Shown: positions 8,990 through 18,762, counted from the stretch's first letter. The stretch is 64,000 nucleotides of DNA from Caulobacteraceae bacterium (GCA_030446805.1 JAUJMO010000001.1:194138-258137), one strand, 5' to 3'. Made by a program: numbers and translations. Notes: generated from the letters alone by a model not told the origin.

Positions 8990-10041
8990 GCGGCGGCGGC
9001 GCCCAGTCCCGAGACCGGCGCACGGGAGCGTCGCGCGGCGATGGCGTCCGCGGCGCGAATAGCCGCGATCAGGCTGTCGGCGCGGGCCAGACCTCGGCCG
9101 GCGATCTCGAAGCCGGTGCCGTGATCGGGCGAGGTGCGCACCACGGGCAAGCCCAGGGTGACGTTGATGCCGCCCCAGAAATCGAGCGTCTTCACCGGGA
9201 TCAGGGCCTGATCGTGATAAAGGCAGATGACCGCGTCATAGCTGCGACGCGCCTGCTCGTGGAACAGGGTGTCGGCCGGCCGGGCGGGGCCGCAGGAGAT
9301 CCCCAGCGAGCCCAGTGCGGCGGCCGCGGGATTGATGATCTCGATCTCCTCCTCCCCAAGCGCCCCGTTTTCGCCGGCGTGGGGGTTCAGGGCCGCCAGG
9401 GCGATGCGGGGCTGGTCGACGCCGAAGTCGCGTTGCAGCGAGTCGTGCAGCACCCGCCCGGCACGGACGATCCTGTCGATGCTCAGGCTGCGGGGAACGT
9501 CGCGCAGGGCGCAATGGCTGGTCACAAGAGCCGTGCGGAGCGGCACGGCGGGAGAGGGGGCGGCCAGCATCATCACGGGCCCACGCGGCCCCGCAAAAGC
9601 CTCGCCAGCCACCAGGTCGGCCAGAAACTCGGTGTGGCCCGCGAAGGGAAAGCCTGCATCATAGAGCGGCTTTTTGGCGATGGGCGCCGTCACCACGCCG
9701 CGCACGGCCCCCGACAGCGCCAGACCTACGGCCGTCTCGATCCACCGGATCACGCTGGCGGCGTAGGCCGGGGACGCCCGCCCGGCCACCACCGGCTTGT
9801 TGATGGGAACGTCGATCAGGGGGACGGCGTCGGCGAACACGGAGCCGGCCTCGAAGGGCGCTCCGATGCGCCGAACAACGCCCGCGCCGCCGGCTCCGGC
9901 CGAAGCCAGCGCCTGATGGTCACCGATGACGATGAACTCAGGGCCCGTGGAGCGCAACGCCGCCCACGCCTTCATCACGATCTCGGGGCCGACCCCAGCG
10001 GGGTCGCCCATGGTGATCGCGAGCGGCGCGGTTGGCCTCAC
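8986..10041 (-). CDS. pdxA: 4-hydroxythreonine-4-phosphate dehydrogenase PdxA
   Basis: 351 residues; oxidises 4-phosphohydroxy-L-threonine in the DXP-dependent route to pyridoxal phosphate. Recognised from [13 protein letters not shown] at the start, the metal-ligand regions [10 protein letters not shown] and [13 protein letters not shown], and the closing [15 protein letters not shown]. Expected length. It lies 9 nt after surA and overlaps rsmA, so all three are probably one transcript. Confidence 0.95.
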   Translation of the reverse strand: MRPTAPLAITMGDPAGVGPEIVMKAWAALRSTGPEFIVIGDHQALASAGAGGAGVVRRIGAPFEAGSVFADAVPLIDVPINKPVVAGRASPAYAASVIRWIETAVGLALSGAVRGVVTAPIAKKPLYDAGFPFAGHTEFLADLVAGEAFAGPRGPVMMLAAPSPAVPLRTALVTSHCALRDVPRSLSIDRIVRAGRVLHDSLQRDFGVDQPRIALAALNPHAGENGALGEEEIEIINPAAAALGSLGISCGPARPADTLFHEQARRSYDAVICLYHDQALIPVKTLDFWGGINVTLGLPVVRTSPDHGTGFEIAGRGLARADSLIAAIRAADAIAARRSRAPVSGLGAAAA

Positions 10042-10050
10042 CCTGTTTCC

Positions 10051-11391
10051 TTAGCGCGACTCGATCGTAGCCGAGTTCCTGAGGTCGCGCATATAACGGC
10101 GCGACGCCATCGCCAACTGCTGCTGGTAAAGGCGGTCCTCGACCTGGTCGGGCGTGGGGGCGGCGACGCCGCCGGTCCGCTTGGCGCACACGGCGACGAG
10201 GTGCAGCCCGACGGAGGTGCGGATGGGCTCGCTCACCTGGTTGGGGCTCAAACGCTGAGCGGCCTCGCGGAACTGCGCGTCCAGGTCGCCGATCTCCGCT
10301 TCGCCCAGATCGCCCGCGACCACGCCCGGCACGGCGGCCGCCTTGGCCTCCAGGTCGGTGCAGCTGGTGATCTGACCGCGAAGGCTGGCCAGCTTGGCTC
10401 GGGCGGCGGTCACATCGGCCTCGGCGGCCTGGGTCGGCAGGCGAACGGCGGCCTGTTTCAGATTGACCAGGGTGGCGGAGGCGCCCGCGCGCTTGTCGCG
10501 GAGCTGGATGACGTAGACGCCGTCCGCCACCGGGATGGGCGCGGACAGTTGGCCCGGCTGCAGCTGCTGGACGGCCGCCAGCACCTGCGGGTCCAACTCG
10601 CTTTCCTGCAGCCAGCCGGCGTCGCCGCCGGCGGCCGCCGTGGCCGCCGCGGAGAACTGGCGCGCGACGGCGGGGAAGGGCGCCCCGCCCTGAATCTGAG
10701 TGATGAGCTGCTGGGCGCCGCCGAGCGCCTCCGCCTGCCCGCCCACTCGTGAGGCGTCGATGTAGATCTCGTTCACGCGATAGGACGGACGGCTCGCGGC
10801 CTCATTCATGCGCTGCACGGTGGCCGCGATCTGCTCGGGTCCGATGCGGACATACTGGCCGTAGCGGCCGCCGATCCATCGCTCCCAGCTGAGGTCGGCG
10901 CGAGTGGCGTCGCGCAGGGTCTGGATGTTCACGCCGGCCTGGGCCAGCGTCGCTGCGAGCTGGTCCACGGTCAGGTTGCTCTGCTTGGCGATGCGGACCA
11001 GCGCGGCCTCGACCTGGGCGTCGGTGGCGATGAGTTTGCCCGGGATCTTGCGCTCGGTCTCCTGACGGCGGAGCTCCTGCATTTGCAGCTTCTCGTCCAC
11101 CAGCCGCTGCAGGGCTTCGCGCTGGAACTGGCGGAACTGAGCCTCGGTCGGCTGGACCCCCGACTGGATCAACAGCAGCAGGAGCCGTTGGCGGAGATCA
11201 TAGGTCGAGATCAGCTCGTCGTTGACGACGGCCGCGATGGTCTCGCCCTGCGCAGGCGGCGCTTCCGGCGCCGCTGCCGCCGGCGCAGGCTCGGCGGGGG
11301 CGGTCACGGCGGGCGGGGGTGTCTGCGCCGAAACGGCTTGGCTCAGGAGGGCGGCCAGGGCGGCGCCCATGACTACGCGGGATCGCAACAT
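10051..11391 (-). CDS. surA: Periplasmic chaperone/peptidyl-prolyl isomerase SurA
   Basis: 446 residues with a signal peptide (cleavage likely after AVSAQ near residue 23) followed by a Pro/Ala-rich linker. The SurA N-terminal chaperone domain spans about 50-170 (AVVNDELISTYDLRQRLLLLL), then a parvulin-type domain (about 190-300, with GGDAGWLQESELDPQV) and a second, more divergent one. SurA escorts outer-membrane proteins, including LptD, to the BAM complex, which fits its place right after lptD. Confidence 0.92.
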   Translation of the reverse strand: MLRSRVVMGAALAALLSQAVSAQTPPPAVTAPAEPAPAAAAPEAPPAQGETIAAVVNDELISTYDLRQRLLLLLIQSGVQPTEAQFRQFQREALQRLVDEKLQMQELRRQETERKIPGKLIATDAQVEAALVRIAKQSNLTVDQLAATLAQAGVNIQTLRDATRADLSWERWIGGRYGQYVRIGPEQIAATVQRMNEAASRPSYRVNEIYIDASRVGGQAEALGGAQQLITQIQGGAPFPAVARQFSAAATAAAGGDAGWLQESELDPQVLAAVQQLQPGQLSAPIPVADGVYVIQLRDKRAGASATLVNLKQAAVRLPTQAAEADVTAARAKLASLRGQITSCTDLEAKAAAVPGVVAGDLGEAEIGDLDAQFREAAQRLSPNQVSEPIRTSVGLHLVAVCAKRTGGVAAPTPDQVEDRLYQQQLAMASRRYMRDLRNSATIESR

Positions 11392-11422
11392 TCGGTCTTG
11401 TTCCTTGTTGGTCCGGGGCGCA

Positions 11423-13843
11423 TCAGCGGTCCTCCTGACCCCGTGCAGCAGTATCCCCCAAAGTGGCCAAGATTAGGCGCACTCCGATGCTCTCGTCCGG
11501 CCCGAGCCTGGGGTCACGCTCGCCGCGTTGATAAATGACCTCGAAGCGCAGGCACTCGTCTTGGTAATAGATGCCCGCGTCGCGCCGGCGGAAGACGTAT
11601 TCGTCCCGCACGGGGTCCCGGCTGGCGTTGCCGGCGGCCAGCACGCCGATGCGCTTGGTGATCTTGGCGTCGGCGAAGAAATCGAGCTCGTCGCGGGCGG
11701 TGCCTCTGTTGTCCAGCACGTCCTTAAGATGGGCCACGGCGAAGAAGACGCGCTGGTTGGCGTAGCTGGCCCGCGTCTCCGAGCGCTGCAGCTCCAGCGT
11801 GTCCGTGTCCAGGCGCGAGCGGTTGAAAAATGACAGGCCGTAACCGGGATTGACCTGGGCGGCGACCACCCAGTCCGAAGCCTTCTCGCGCAGGCCCACG
11901 CGTTCGGGGAAGATGGGATCCTCCTCCGTCCGGAAGCTGCGGCCCACCAGCAGGCTCCCGCCGCGACCGGCGCCGATGTCGTAGGTGGCGCGCAGCCCGG
12001 CGTTCAGCCGAAGGCCGCCCTCGAACCTGTCGAAGCCCGGAAACCGGTTCGGCTCGAACAGATTGGTTTCGTCGAACTCGAAGGAGATGCTGTCCTCGTT
12101 GGGAACGGTCTCGTCGCGGTCGCTCTCGTTGGAGGCGACGAGCTGGGCCATGGGCTCCAGCACGACCGAGCCGGTCCTGAGCGGGCGGATGAAGGGCATG
12201 GACAGATCCACGCCCGCCGTGAAGTAGCCCCGTGTCTTGCCGCCTGAGCCGCCCGTGACGTCCTCGAAGCTGTAGGCGTCGGCGCGGGCGGTGCTGAAAG
12301 GCTCGATCCGCACGCCGCTGGGCAGGGTGAAGCTGCGACGCCAATCGACTTCGGCCGTGGCGCGCCGGCTGGCCTCCGCCAGGGCGTCGAGGCGCTCGGT
12401 CCGCGGACGGCCCTCGCTGCGCTCGAGTACGACGGCCGAACCCCGCGCCCGCAGGCGGCCCCCGAGGACGGGATTTTCCGGTTCGTAGCGCGCCTCCACC
12501 AGGGGCGCCACGAGCGGGAAGAATTCATTGCGGTCCTCGAAGCGCAAACCCTGGAAGGAGAGCACGGCGGCCGAGACGTAGCTGCGCTCGGTCTGGTGCT
12601 GGGTGTAGAGCTGCGACAGCAGGCGCCGGTTGTCCGGCTCGTACAGGCCCCGCGTCTCATAAACGTCGTCGATGCCGTATTTGTCGAAGATCAGGTCGTC
12701 GGAGGTACGCTCCGCCGAGAAGCCCCAGCGCCACTCGGGGGTGAAGTTGAAGACGCCTCGCCCAAGGATGTAGCTGCGGTGCGTCAGGTCGCTGAAGTCG
12801 GGCCTACCGTCGCCGTTGAAGTCCCGGGTTCCGTCGAAGCGGCCCTCGTCGTTGAAGTCGCGCTCGTAGGTGTAGCCCAAGCGAACGTCGATCGCGCCGG
12901 AGTAGAACCGCTGCCGATACTGCAGGTTCAGGAACGGGTTCACCGCCGTGTTGATCTGGGGGCTGACCACCACGTCCGCCGAGGGCGAGATCACATACAC
13001 GTACGGCTGTTCGTAGGTGAAGCCGCGCCGGTCGGAGATGTTGAACTCGGGCGCGAGAAAGCCCGAGGCGCGCACCGCCTGGGGATCGGGGTGCGCGAAG
13101 TAGGGGGCGTAAAGCACGGGAACGCCGGCGATCTGCAGCGCGGCGTTGCGGTAGAAGATCGCCTGGAGATCGCGGTTCTGGGTGATGCGTTCGGCTCGGA
13201 CCGAGAAGGTCGGCGTCTTGTTGCGCCCGTTGTCGGTGCACAGGTTGCACGGCGTGTAGACGGCGCGGTTGAGCTCGGTGATGGACGGGCTGCGCCGCAC
13301 GGCGGAGGCGGCGGCGATCTTTGCGTTGGTCCCGCCCTGAGGGCTGGGCAGGCGCGTGGCGAAGCCCAGGGCCACGCCGGCCGAGAAGTCCTCGTCCAGC
13401 TGGACCTCGTCGGCGTACTGGACTGAGCCGTCCTGGTTGATGATCCGGGCGTCGCCGCGTGCGGTCACGACACGCGTACGGGTGTTGTAGACCACCTCAT
13501 TGGCTCGAACGGTGCGGCCCTGGTAGCGCGCCTCGACCGCCCCCGTGGCGGTGCGCACGCCGTTGTCGTCGATCACTTGGTCGGCTTCGAGGTAGATCCC
13601 GTTCGGACCCAGGCCGTCGTCGCCCTCCGCGCCTTCAGGCGTGGTGGTGGTGAGCGGCGGGACCTCGCGGCAGAGCACGTTCTGGCAAGCGGAGCCGCCG
13701 CCCGGCTCCGGCGGCAGAACCCGGAACTTGGAGAAGTCCTGGGCCCGGGCTTCGGTGGCGCCCACGCCGGCCAGCATGGCGAAGGCCGCCGCGCCGTAGA
13801 AGAAGCGCAGCTTGCCGTGTGCGGGCGGCGGACCGTGACGCAT
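11423..13843 (-). CDS. lptD: LPS-assembly outer-membrane protein LptD
   Basis: 806-residue precursor with a signal peptide (FFYGAAAFAMLAGVGATEARA). An OstA/LptA-like domain follows (NEVVYNTRTRVVTARGDARI, about 95-180) and then a long beta-barrel rich in aromatic-ended strands. LptD with LptE inserts lipopolysaccharide into the outer leaflet. The frame opens at 13897, but the ATG at 13843 is preceded 5 nt upstream by AGGAG (13849-13853) and leads straight into the signal peptide. Two cysteine pairs (SACQNVLC and CNLCTDN) could form the disulfides LptD needs. Confidence 0.94.
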   Translation of the reverse strand: MRHGPPPAHGKLRFFYGAAAFAMLAGVGATEARAQDFSKFRVLPPEPGGGSACQNVLCREVPPLTTTTPEGAEGDDGLGPNGIYLEADQVIDDNGVRTATGAVEARYQGRTVRANEVVYNTRTRVVTARGDARIINQDGSVQYADEVQLDEDFSAGVALGFATRLPSPQGGTNAKIAAASAVRRSPSITELNRAVYTPCNLCTDNGRNKTPTFSVRAERITQNRDLQAIFYRNAALQIAGVPVLYAPYFAHPDPQAVRASGFLAPEFNISDRRGFTYEQPYVYVISPSADVVVSPQINTAVNPFLNLQYRQRFYSGAIDVRLGYTYERDFNDEGRFDGTRDFNGDGRPDFSDLTHRSYILGRGVFNFTPEWRWGFSAERTSDDLIFDKYGIDDVYETRGLYEPDNRRLLSQLYTQHQTERSYVSAAVLSFQGLRFEDRNEFFPLVAPLVEARYEPENPVLGGRLRARGSAVVLERSEGRPRTERLDALAEASRRATAEVDWRRSFTLPSGVRIEPFSTARADAYSFEDVTGGSGGKTRGYFTAGVDLSMPFIRPLRTGSVVLEPMAQLVASNESDRDETVPNEDSISFEFDETNLFEPNRFPGFDRFEGGLRLNAGLRATYDIGAGRGGSLLVGRSFRTEEDPIFPERVGLREKASDWVVAAQVNPGYGLSFFNRSRLDTDTLELQRSETRASYANQRVFFAVAHLKDVLDNRGTARDELDFFADAKITKRIGVLAAGNASRDPVRDEYVFRRRDAGIYYQDECLRFEVIYQRGERDPRLGPDESIGVRLILATLGDTAARGQEDR

Positions 13844-13848
13844 TGGGT

Positions 13849-13853
13849 CTCCT
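13849..13853 (-). promoter_or_regulatory. Ribosome binding site deciding the lptD start
   Basis: Reads AGGAG on the minus strand, 5 nt before the ATG at 13843. It rules in favour of that start over the longer frame opening at 13897. Confidence 0.7.
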
Positions 13854-13889
13854 GATCGGGGGTGCGGACTCACGGCCCGGCGCGCGGGC

Positions 13890-14972
13890 CTAACCATCTT
13901 CGGTGAAGGCCAGCAGGGTCAAGCCGGCCAGCATGGCCAGCACGGGCGAGGCCCAGGCCGCGGCCGCAGGGGGCAGCAGTTCGGCCGAGCCCATGGCGCT
14001 CAGCAGCTCGTTGGCGAAGAACAGGATGAAGCCCAGGGCCACCGCCGCTCCCGCCAGCCCCGCCAGTCCGCCCAGCCGGAGCAGGCGCAGGGAGAATCCC
14101 GCCGCAAGGATCGACATCGCGGCGTAGAGCAGGGGCGAAGCCAGCAGCTGATGCCAGCGCAGCCGGTACTTGAGGGAGGACAGGCCCGCCTCCTCTGTCC
14201 GCTCCACCCGGTGCGGGAGCTCCCAGAAGGAGACCACATTGGGTTTGGCGAACCGCTCCAGAACCGCGCGGGCGTCCAGGGTGCTGGGGATGGACAGTGT
14301 GGGCGCGGCGACCGCGGGCTGTCCGGGGTTGCCGATACGCACCTTGGTGAGCCGCCAGGCGCCCCCGGCCAGGGTGGCGCGTTCGGCGTCGATGCGCCGG
14401 ACGAAGATCAGGCCGCCGTCCTCGTCCTTCAGGTAGAAGCGGACGGTCACGCCCGTGAGCTCGGTCCCGAGTTCGTTGCGGTCGCTGGAGTGGAACAGGA
14501 CCTGGCTACGGCCGCCGCCCTGAGCCAGCCAGACCTCGTCGGGCTGGCTGCCGTCATCGCCCTCCAGCACCGCCCGGGCATCCTCGAACCGCTGGTTTAG
14601 CTCGGTGGCGAGCGGGTTCACCGCCGTGACGATCAAGCCGCCGATCAGAAACGCCGCAAGCGCCGCGGGCATGATGAAGCGCCAGGCGGAGACGCCCGCC
14701 GCGCGCATGGCGATCAGCTCGCTCTTGCGGTTCAGCCCGGTGAAGGCGGCCAGCACGCCGAACAGGAATACGAAGGGCAAGACCTGAAGGATGATCAGCG
14801 GCGAACGCAACAGGGTCAGCCCGATCAGGTCCACCACGCTGAGTTCGGCGTCGCCGAGATTGCGGCCGAGCTCGACCACGTCGATCAGGACGATGATGGA
14901 GGTGATCACCAGCAGGGCCACCGCAACCGAGCTCAGGGTTCGGGCCAGCACATAGCGTTCCAGCCGTTTCAT
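13890..14972 (-). CDS. lptG: LPS export permease LptG
   Basis: 360-residue YjgP/YjgQ-family inner-membrane protein. It opens with KRLERYVLARTL, has transmembrane helices at about 12-35, 60-85 and 98-118, a periplasmic jellyroll region in the middle, and three further helices near the C-terminus. With LptF and LptB it extracts LPS from the inner membrane. The ATG at 14972 overlaps the lptF stop by 4 nt; the frame is open further upstream but that part lies over lptF. Confidence 0.93.
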   Translation of the reverse strand: MKRLERYVLARTLSSVAVALLVITSIIVLIDVVELGRNLGDAELSVVDLIGLTLLRSPLIILQVLPFVFLFGVLAAFTGLNRKSELIAMRAAGVSAWRFIMPAALAAFLIGGLIVTAVNPLATELNQRFEDARAVLEGDDGSQPDEVWLAQGGGRSQVLFHSSDRNELGTELTGVTVRFYLKDEDGGLIFVRRIDAERATLAGGAWRLTKVRIGNPGQPAVAAPTLSIPSTLDARAVLERFAKPNVVSFWELPHRVERTEEAGLSSLKYRLRWHQLLASPLLYAAMSILAAGFSLRLLRLGGLAGLAGAAVALGFILFFANELLSAMGSAELLPPAAAAWASPVLAMLAGLTLLAFTEDG

Positions 14973-16120
14973 CGCGCAGGCGCTCCGGCCAGGGCCAGGG
15001 GCGTGGGCTCGGCCCGCCGGCGCCCGGCGATCTCGCCGGAAGCGCGCCGCCGGAAGAGATCGGCGTAGGCCAGATAGGCCAGGCCCAGGGGGATGGCGTA
15101 CTGGAGCAGGTTGAGCGCCGGGTTTTCTTCGCACGCCGCCTGGGCGCCGAAGGCGATCACCCGCGCCGCCCCGGCCAGGGCGGAGGCGTAGATGATGCGT
15201 CGGCCGTAGCCCAGCCGGCTGAATTGGCCGCCGATCACGGCCGACAGCGCAAGCATCAGGAATGTGAAGCAGTACAGGGGCGTGGCCAAGCGTGCGTTGG
15301 CCTCGGCCAGCATCTTGGTCCGATTGTCCTGCTCCCACCGCTGCCGCATGTCGGGGAAGACCAGCTCGTGCAGGTAGCGGTCGGAGATCTTGTAGAAGAG
15401 CTGATCGGTGGTGTTGACGAAGGGCTTGAGGTCGAAGACGTTCTCGTCGAACACCAGAAAGGTCAGGGTTCCGAACTCGTCATACTCCTCGCTGGACCCG
15501 TTGTTCATCAGCAGGGCGGGGGCCTGGTCCCGGGTGATGATCCGGCCTTCCTTTGCGGCGAAGGTGCGCGGCCCGTCGACGGGCCGGTCTTCGTGGATGA
15601 AGACGTTGATCAGCCGCCCGTCGCGCTCGACCCGCTGGGCGTAAACCGTGAGGTTGGGCGCCGGCTTGTTGAACTCGCCTTCCCGTACCAGGGTCGCGGT
15701 CAGGTCCGTGCGAATGGAGAAGAGCTCGGCGCGGACCTGCCGGGCGGCCCAGGGCGTGGCGAACAGGTTCAGCGCCAGGACCACCAGAGCGGCGATGGCG
15801 GCCAGGCGGATGAAGGGCGAGATCACCCGCCACCGGCTCATGCCGCTGGCGAAACAGACCACGATCTCCTGTTCCGTATGCAGCCGGTTCAGCCGCACCA
15901 GCGCGGCCACGAACAGCGAGATGGGCAGGATGAGCGCCAGCAACCCCGGCAGGGCCAGGGCCGTGATGCGCCCGAACACGGCCGCGCTCTGCCCGTACTC
16001 CACAATGAGTTCGAGCCGGCCCAGGCTGGTGCTGAGGATGGCCACGCCGGCCAGGGCGGCGACGGCCGCCAGGGTGGGGCCGAGCAGCTGCCGGAAAAGA
16101 TAGCGCTCGATCAGTTTCAT
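14969..16120 (-). CDS. lptF: LPS export permease LptF
   Basis: 383 residues, YjgP/YjgQ family, partner of LptG in the LptB2FG transporter. The start MKLIERYLFRQLLGPTLAA, a PISLFVAALVRLNRLHTEQE loop and the periplasmic beta-rich centre are typical. The ATG at 16120 is chosen; a GTG two codons earlier (16126) is possible. The gene leads a run lptF-lptG-lptD-surA-pdxA-rsmA on the minus strand, coupling LPS transport with outer-membrane protein folding. Confidence 0.93.
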   Translation of the reverse strand: MKLIERYLFRQLLGPTLAAVAALAGVAILSTSLGRLELIVEYGQSAAVFGRITALALPGLLALILPISLFVAALVRLNRLHTEQEIVVCFASGMSRWRVISPFIRLAAIAALVVLALNLFATPWAARQVRAELFSIRTDLTATLVREGEFNKPAPNLTVYAQRVERDGRLINVFIHEDRPVDGPRTFAAKEGRIITRDQAPALLMNNGSSEEYDEFGTLTFLVFDENVFDLKPFVNTTDQLFYKISDRYLHELVFPDMRQRWEQDNRTKMLAEANARLATPLYCFTFLMLALSAVIGGQFSRLGYGRRIIYASALAGAARVIAFGAQAACEENPALNLLQYAIPLGLAYLAYADLFRRRASGEIAGRRRAEPTPLALAGAPAR

Positions 16121-16256
16121 CGACACAGAGGTTGCGGTTGCGGCCCCCCGCGTCGCGGCCCATCATCTAGACGGCTTCGGACGCCGACGCCACACAGGTG
16201 CGCGCTTCGTCGCGGCCGCCCCGCCTATTCTTCGCCGCTTGTTGCAGGAGTGCTGC

Positions 16257-17735
16257 ATGGACCTCGCCTTCGTCTCCGCCCCCCAGAGCGCATCGGGACC
16301 CGATGCAATCCGGGCGGTGCTCGCCTTTGACGGCGGCGCGCTGTCGCCGGCTGCGGAGGCGCTGGGCGGGGTCGCGGAGGCCTTGGCGCGTGCGCCCCGG
16401 TTCACGGGCGCCAAGGGGCAGACGCTGGATCTTCCGGCTGGGGCGGGGGACGGCCGAGTCCTGGTGGTTGGCGCAGGCGTCCGGGACGCCTTTGGTCCGG
16501 CCGAGGCGGAAGCCGCCGCGGGCCACGCCTTCAACGCGGCCAAGGGCTCGGGCGCCCGGACGCTGGTTCTCGATCTCCGCGGGCTGTCGCGGGAGCTCGC
16601 CGCCCGCGCCGCCTTGGGCGCTGAGCTCGCGAGCTATCGGTTTGATCGCTATCTCACGCGGGAAAAGCCGGAGAAGAGGCCCTCCGTCACTCGGGTCGAG
16701 ATCGTCGCCGACGACGCCTCTGGAGCGGAGGAGGCCGCCTGCGATCTCCAGGCCTTGGCCGCCGGCGTCAGGTTCACGCGGGATCTTGTGTCGGAGCCCG
16801 CCAACATCCTTTTTCCCGCCGAGTTCGCGCGACGCCTCCAGGCCATCGCCATTCCTGGCCTGGAGGTCGAGGTGCTGGGCGAAGCGCAAATGGCCGAGCT
16901 GGGCATGGGCGCCTTGCTGGCGGTGGGGCAGGGCAGCCGGCGCGAAAGCCAGTTGGTGGTCATGCGCTGGAACGGCGCGGACGACGCGACCGCCCAGCCG
17001 ATCGCCTTTGTGGGCAAGGGCGTGTGCTTCGACACGGGCGGTATCTCCATCAAACCCGCCGCGGGCATGGAGGACATGAAATGGGACATGGGGGGCGCGG
17101 GCGTCGTCGCCGGCCTCATGCACGCGCTGGCCGGCCGCCGGGCCAAGGTGAACGCCGTGGGGGTCCTGGGCCTGGTCGAGAACATGCCGGACGGAAACGC
17201 CACCCGCCCGGGCGACATCGTGACCTCCATGTCGGGCCAGACCGTCGAGGTGCTGAACACCGACGCCGAAGGCCGGCTCGTGCTGGCCGACGCGCTCTGG
17301 TACTGTCAGGAGCGGTTCAAGCCCCGCTTCATCGTGGACCTGGCCACGCTGACGGGCGCAATCATCATCTCGCTCGGCAACGACCTGGCCGGACTGTTCA
17401 GCAACGACGACGCTCTCGCGGGCGATCTGCTGGCCGCTTCCGCCGCGGAGGGTGAGCAGATCTGGCGCATGCCGATGCCCCCCGCCTACGACAAGCAGAT
17501 CGACAGCCCCGCGGCGGACATCAAGAACATCGCGGCGCCGGGGGCGGGCGGGGGCTCGATCCTGGCGGCGCTGTTTCTGCAGCGCTTCATCGGAGAGGGC
17601 CTGCCTTGGGCGCACCTGGACATCGCGGGCGTCACCTGGCGCAAGAAGAGCGACCACCCCAGCTACCCCGAAGGGGCCTCCGGCTTCGGCGTACGCCTGC
17701 TGAACCGGCTGGTGGCGGACAGGTTCGAGGGGTGA
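16257..17735 (+). CDS. pepA: Leucyl aminopeptidase PepA (M17 family)
   Basis: 492-residue cytosolic metallo-aminopeptidase. The C-terminal catalytic domain shows the metal-binding stretch VGKGVCFDTGGISIKPAAGM, the lysine and aspartates of that region, and the family signature NTDAEGRLVLADAL. The N-terminal macro-like domain covers about 1-160. Start chosen because GCAGGAG at 16244-16250 lies 6 nt before the ATG; an in-frame TTG at 16239 would include this site in the coding part. Divergent from lptF. A stem-loop follows its stop. Confidence 0.95.
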   Translation: MDLAFVSAPQSASGPDAIRAVLAFDGGALSPAAEALGGVAEALARAPRFTGAKGQTLDLPAGAGDGRVLVVGAGVRDAFGPAEAEAAAGHAFNAAKGSGARTLVLDLRGLSRELAARAALGAELASYRFDRYLTREKPEKRPSVTRVEIVADDASGAEEAACDLQALAAGVRFTRDLVSEPANILFPAEFARRLQAIAIPGLEVEVLGEAQMAELGMGALLAVGQGSRRESQLVVMRWNGADDATAQPIAFVGKGVCFDTGGISIKPAAGMEDMKWDMGGAGVVAGLMHALAGRRAKVNAVGVLGLVENMPDGNATRPGDIVTSMSGQTVEVLNTDAEGRLVLADALWYCQERFKPRFIVDLATLTGAIIISLGNDLAGLFSNDDALAGDLLAASAAEGEQIWRMPMPPAYDKQIDSPAADIKNIAAPGAGGGSILAALFLQRFIGEGLPWAHLDIAGVTWRKKSDHPSYPEGASGFGVRLLNRLVADRFEG

Positions 17736-17744
17736 TTCCACCCC

Positions 17745-17766
17745 GGGCTTCCTCCGGCGGAAGCCC
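17745..17766 (+). terminator. Stem-loop after pepA
   Basis: Perfect 8-bp inverted repeat GGGCTTCC/GGAAGCCC (17745-17752 with 17759-17766), 9 nt after the pepA stop. There is no T-run, so it would be a weak or Rho-assisted terminator, or an mRNA-stabilising hairpin. Confidence 0.4.
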
Positions 17767-17873
17767 CGGCCGGTGCTTGCGGCAGGCCTTTCCCGCGCCG
17801 GCGTTCCTGCCGTTCGAGCCCCGCGCCGCCCCTATCGCGGACAGGGGGGCGGGTGCAGCGCCTCCCACCCGCC

Positions 17874-18323
17874 GTGTCTGAGGTCTGGTTCTACCACCTG
17901 GAGCGCACCGCGCTGGAGCAGGCCTTGCCGGAGCTCCTGGAGAAGACGCTCGGCCGTGGCTGGCGGGCGCTGGTGCGTTGTCGCACGCCGGAGCGCGCCG
18001 CCGATCTGGACGGGGCGCTGTGGACCTATCGCGACGACAGCTTCCTGCCCCACGGCCTGGAAGGCGAGCCGGGGGCGGAGCGGCAGCCCGTGCTCGTCTC
18101 GGCCGGCGAGGGCAACCCGAACGCCGCCCAGGCGCTTTTCCTGATCGACGACGCCGAACCGGGGCCGCTCGAGGATTATGCCCGGACGGTGGTCTTCATC
18201 GATGGTCGGGACGAGGCGGCCGTTGTTGCGGGCCGGGCGCGCTGGACCTCGCTGAAGGGCGCCGGGGCGGCCGTTTCGTACTGGAAACAGAAGCCCGAAG
18301 GCGGGTGGGAGAAGCGTGCATGA
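17874..18323 (+). CDS. holC: DNA polymerase III chi subunit HolC
   Basis: 149 residues starting VSEVWFYHLERTALEQALPELLEKTLGRGWRAL, which matches the HolC opening where chi contacts the clamp-loader psi subunit and SSB. Other family landmarks are LDGALWTYRDDSFLPHG and QALFLIDD. The GTG at 17874 fits the family start; another GTG at 17853 is in frame and could add seven residues. Position just after pepA is the common bacterial arrangement. Its TGA overlaps the ATG of the next gene. Confidence 0.92.
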   Translation: MSEVWFYHLERTALEQALPELLEKTLGRGWRALVRCRTPERAADLDGALWTYRDDSFLPHGLEGEPGAERQPVLVSAGEGNPNAAQALFLIDDAEPGPLEDYARTVVFIDGRDEAAVVAGRARWTSLKGAGAAVSYWKQKPEGGWEKRA

Positions 18324-18697
18324 AGCGAAGCCTGGTTATGATCGGTCTGGCCGCCTTGGCCGCCTGCGCCCCGTCTTCGCGGCAGGAAGCCGCCCGCCGC
18401 CCTCAGCCGGTCGCCATTCAGCCGGCCCCGGCCCGCTATGACACGCCCACGCCCTATGTTACGCCGCGGCAGTCGTCCCAGCCCAGGCCCCCGGCCACGG
18501 CGGCGGACGCCTGCGGCGCGGCGGCCCATACCTATCTGGTCGGCAAGAACCGCTCGGAGATCCCCGTGCCCGTTGATCCGTCCAACCGCCGGGTCCACTG
18601 CAGCACCTGCCCCGTGACGCAGGACTTCAACCCGCGTCGGCTGAACATCATCTACGACGCCGACAGCGGAAGGGTGACCCAGGTGAAATGCGGCTGA
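18320..18697 (+). CDS. I78-family peptidase-inhibitor-like lipoprotein
   Basis: 125-residue exported lipoprotein: signal MKRSLVMIGLAALAAC with a clear lipobox ending in LAAC (C16). A proline-rich linker follows, then a C-terminal domain (about 65-125) with the layout of Peptidase inhibitor I78: ACG...AHTYLVGK...CPVTQDFNPRRLNIIYD...GRVTQVKCG. I78 proteins are small serine-protease inhibitors. Here the central loop holds a CSTC pair in place of the usual residues, so inhibition is not assured. Coupled to holC by a 4-nt overlap. Confidence 0.75.
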   Translation: MKRSLVMIGLAALAACAPSSRQEAARRPQPVAIQPAPARYDTPTPYVTPRQSSQPRPPATAADACGAAAHTYLVGKNRSEIPVPVDPSNRRVHCSTCPVTQDFNPRRLNIIYDADSGRVTQVKCG

Positions 18698-18699
18698 GT

Positions 18700-18727
18700 T
18701 TGCGCGGGGGCGCGACCTCTCTATAAG
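18700..18727 (+). promoter_or_regulatory. Candidate sigma-70 promoter for ndk
   Basis: TTGCGC (18700-18705) and TATAAG (18722-18727) are separated by 16 nt, 35 nt before the ndk start codon. This fits an alphaproteobacterial housekeeping promoter and would give ndk its own transcript. Confidence 0.4.
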
Positions 18728-18762
18728 CGCGCTCCCTCCCGACATCCTCCCCTGTGAGCACC

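Noticed and set aside
15224-16330. 368-codon plus-strand frame over lptF
   Set aside because: Asp/Gly/Gln/Val-rich shadow without any recognisable domain; lptF reads correctly on the minus strand.
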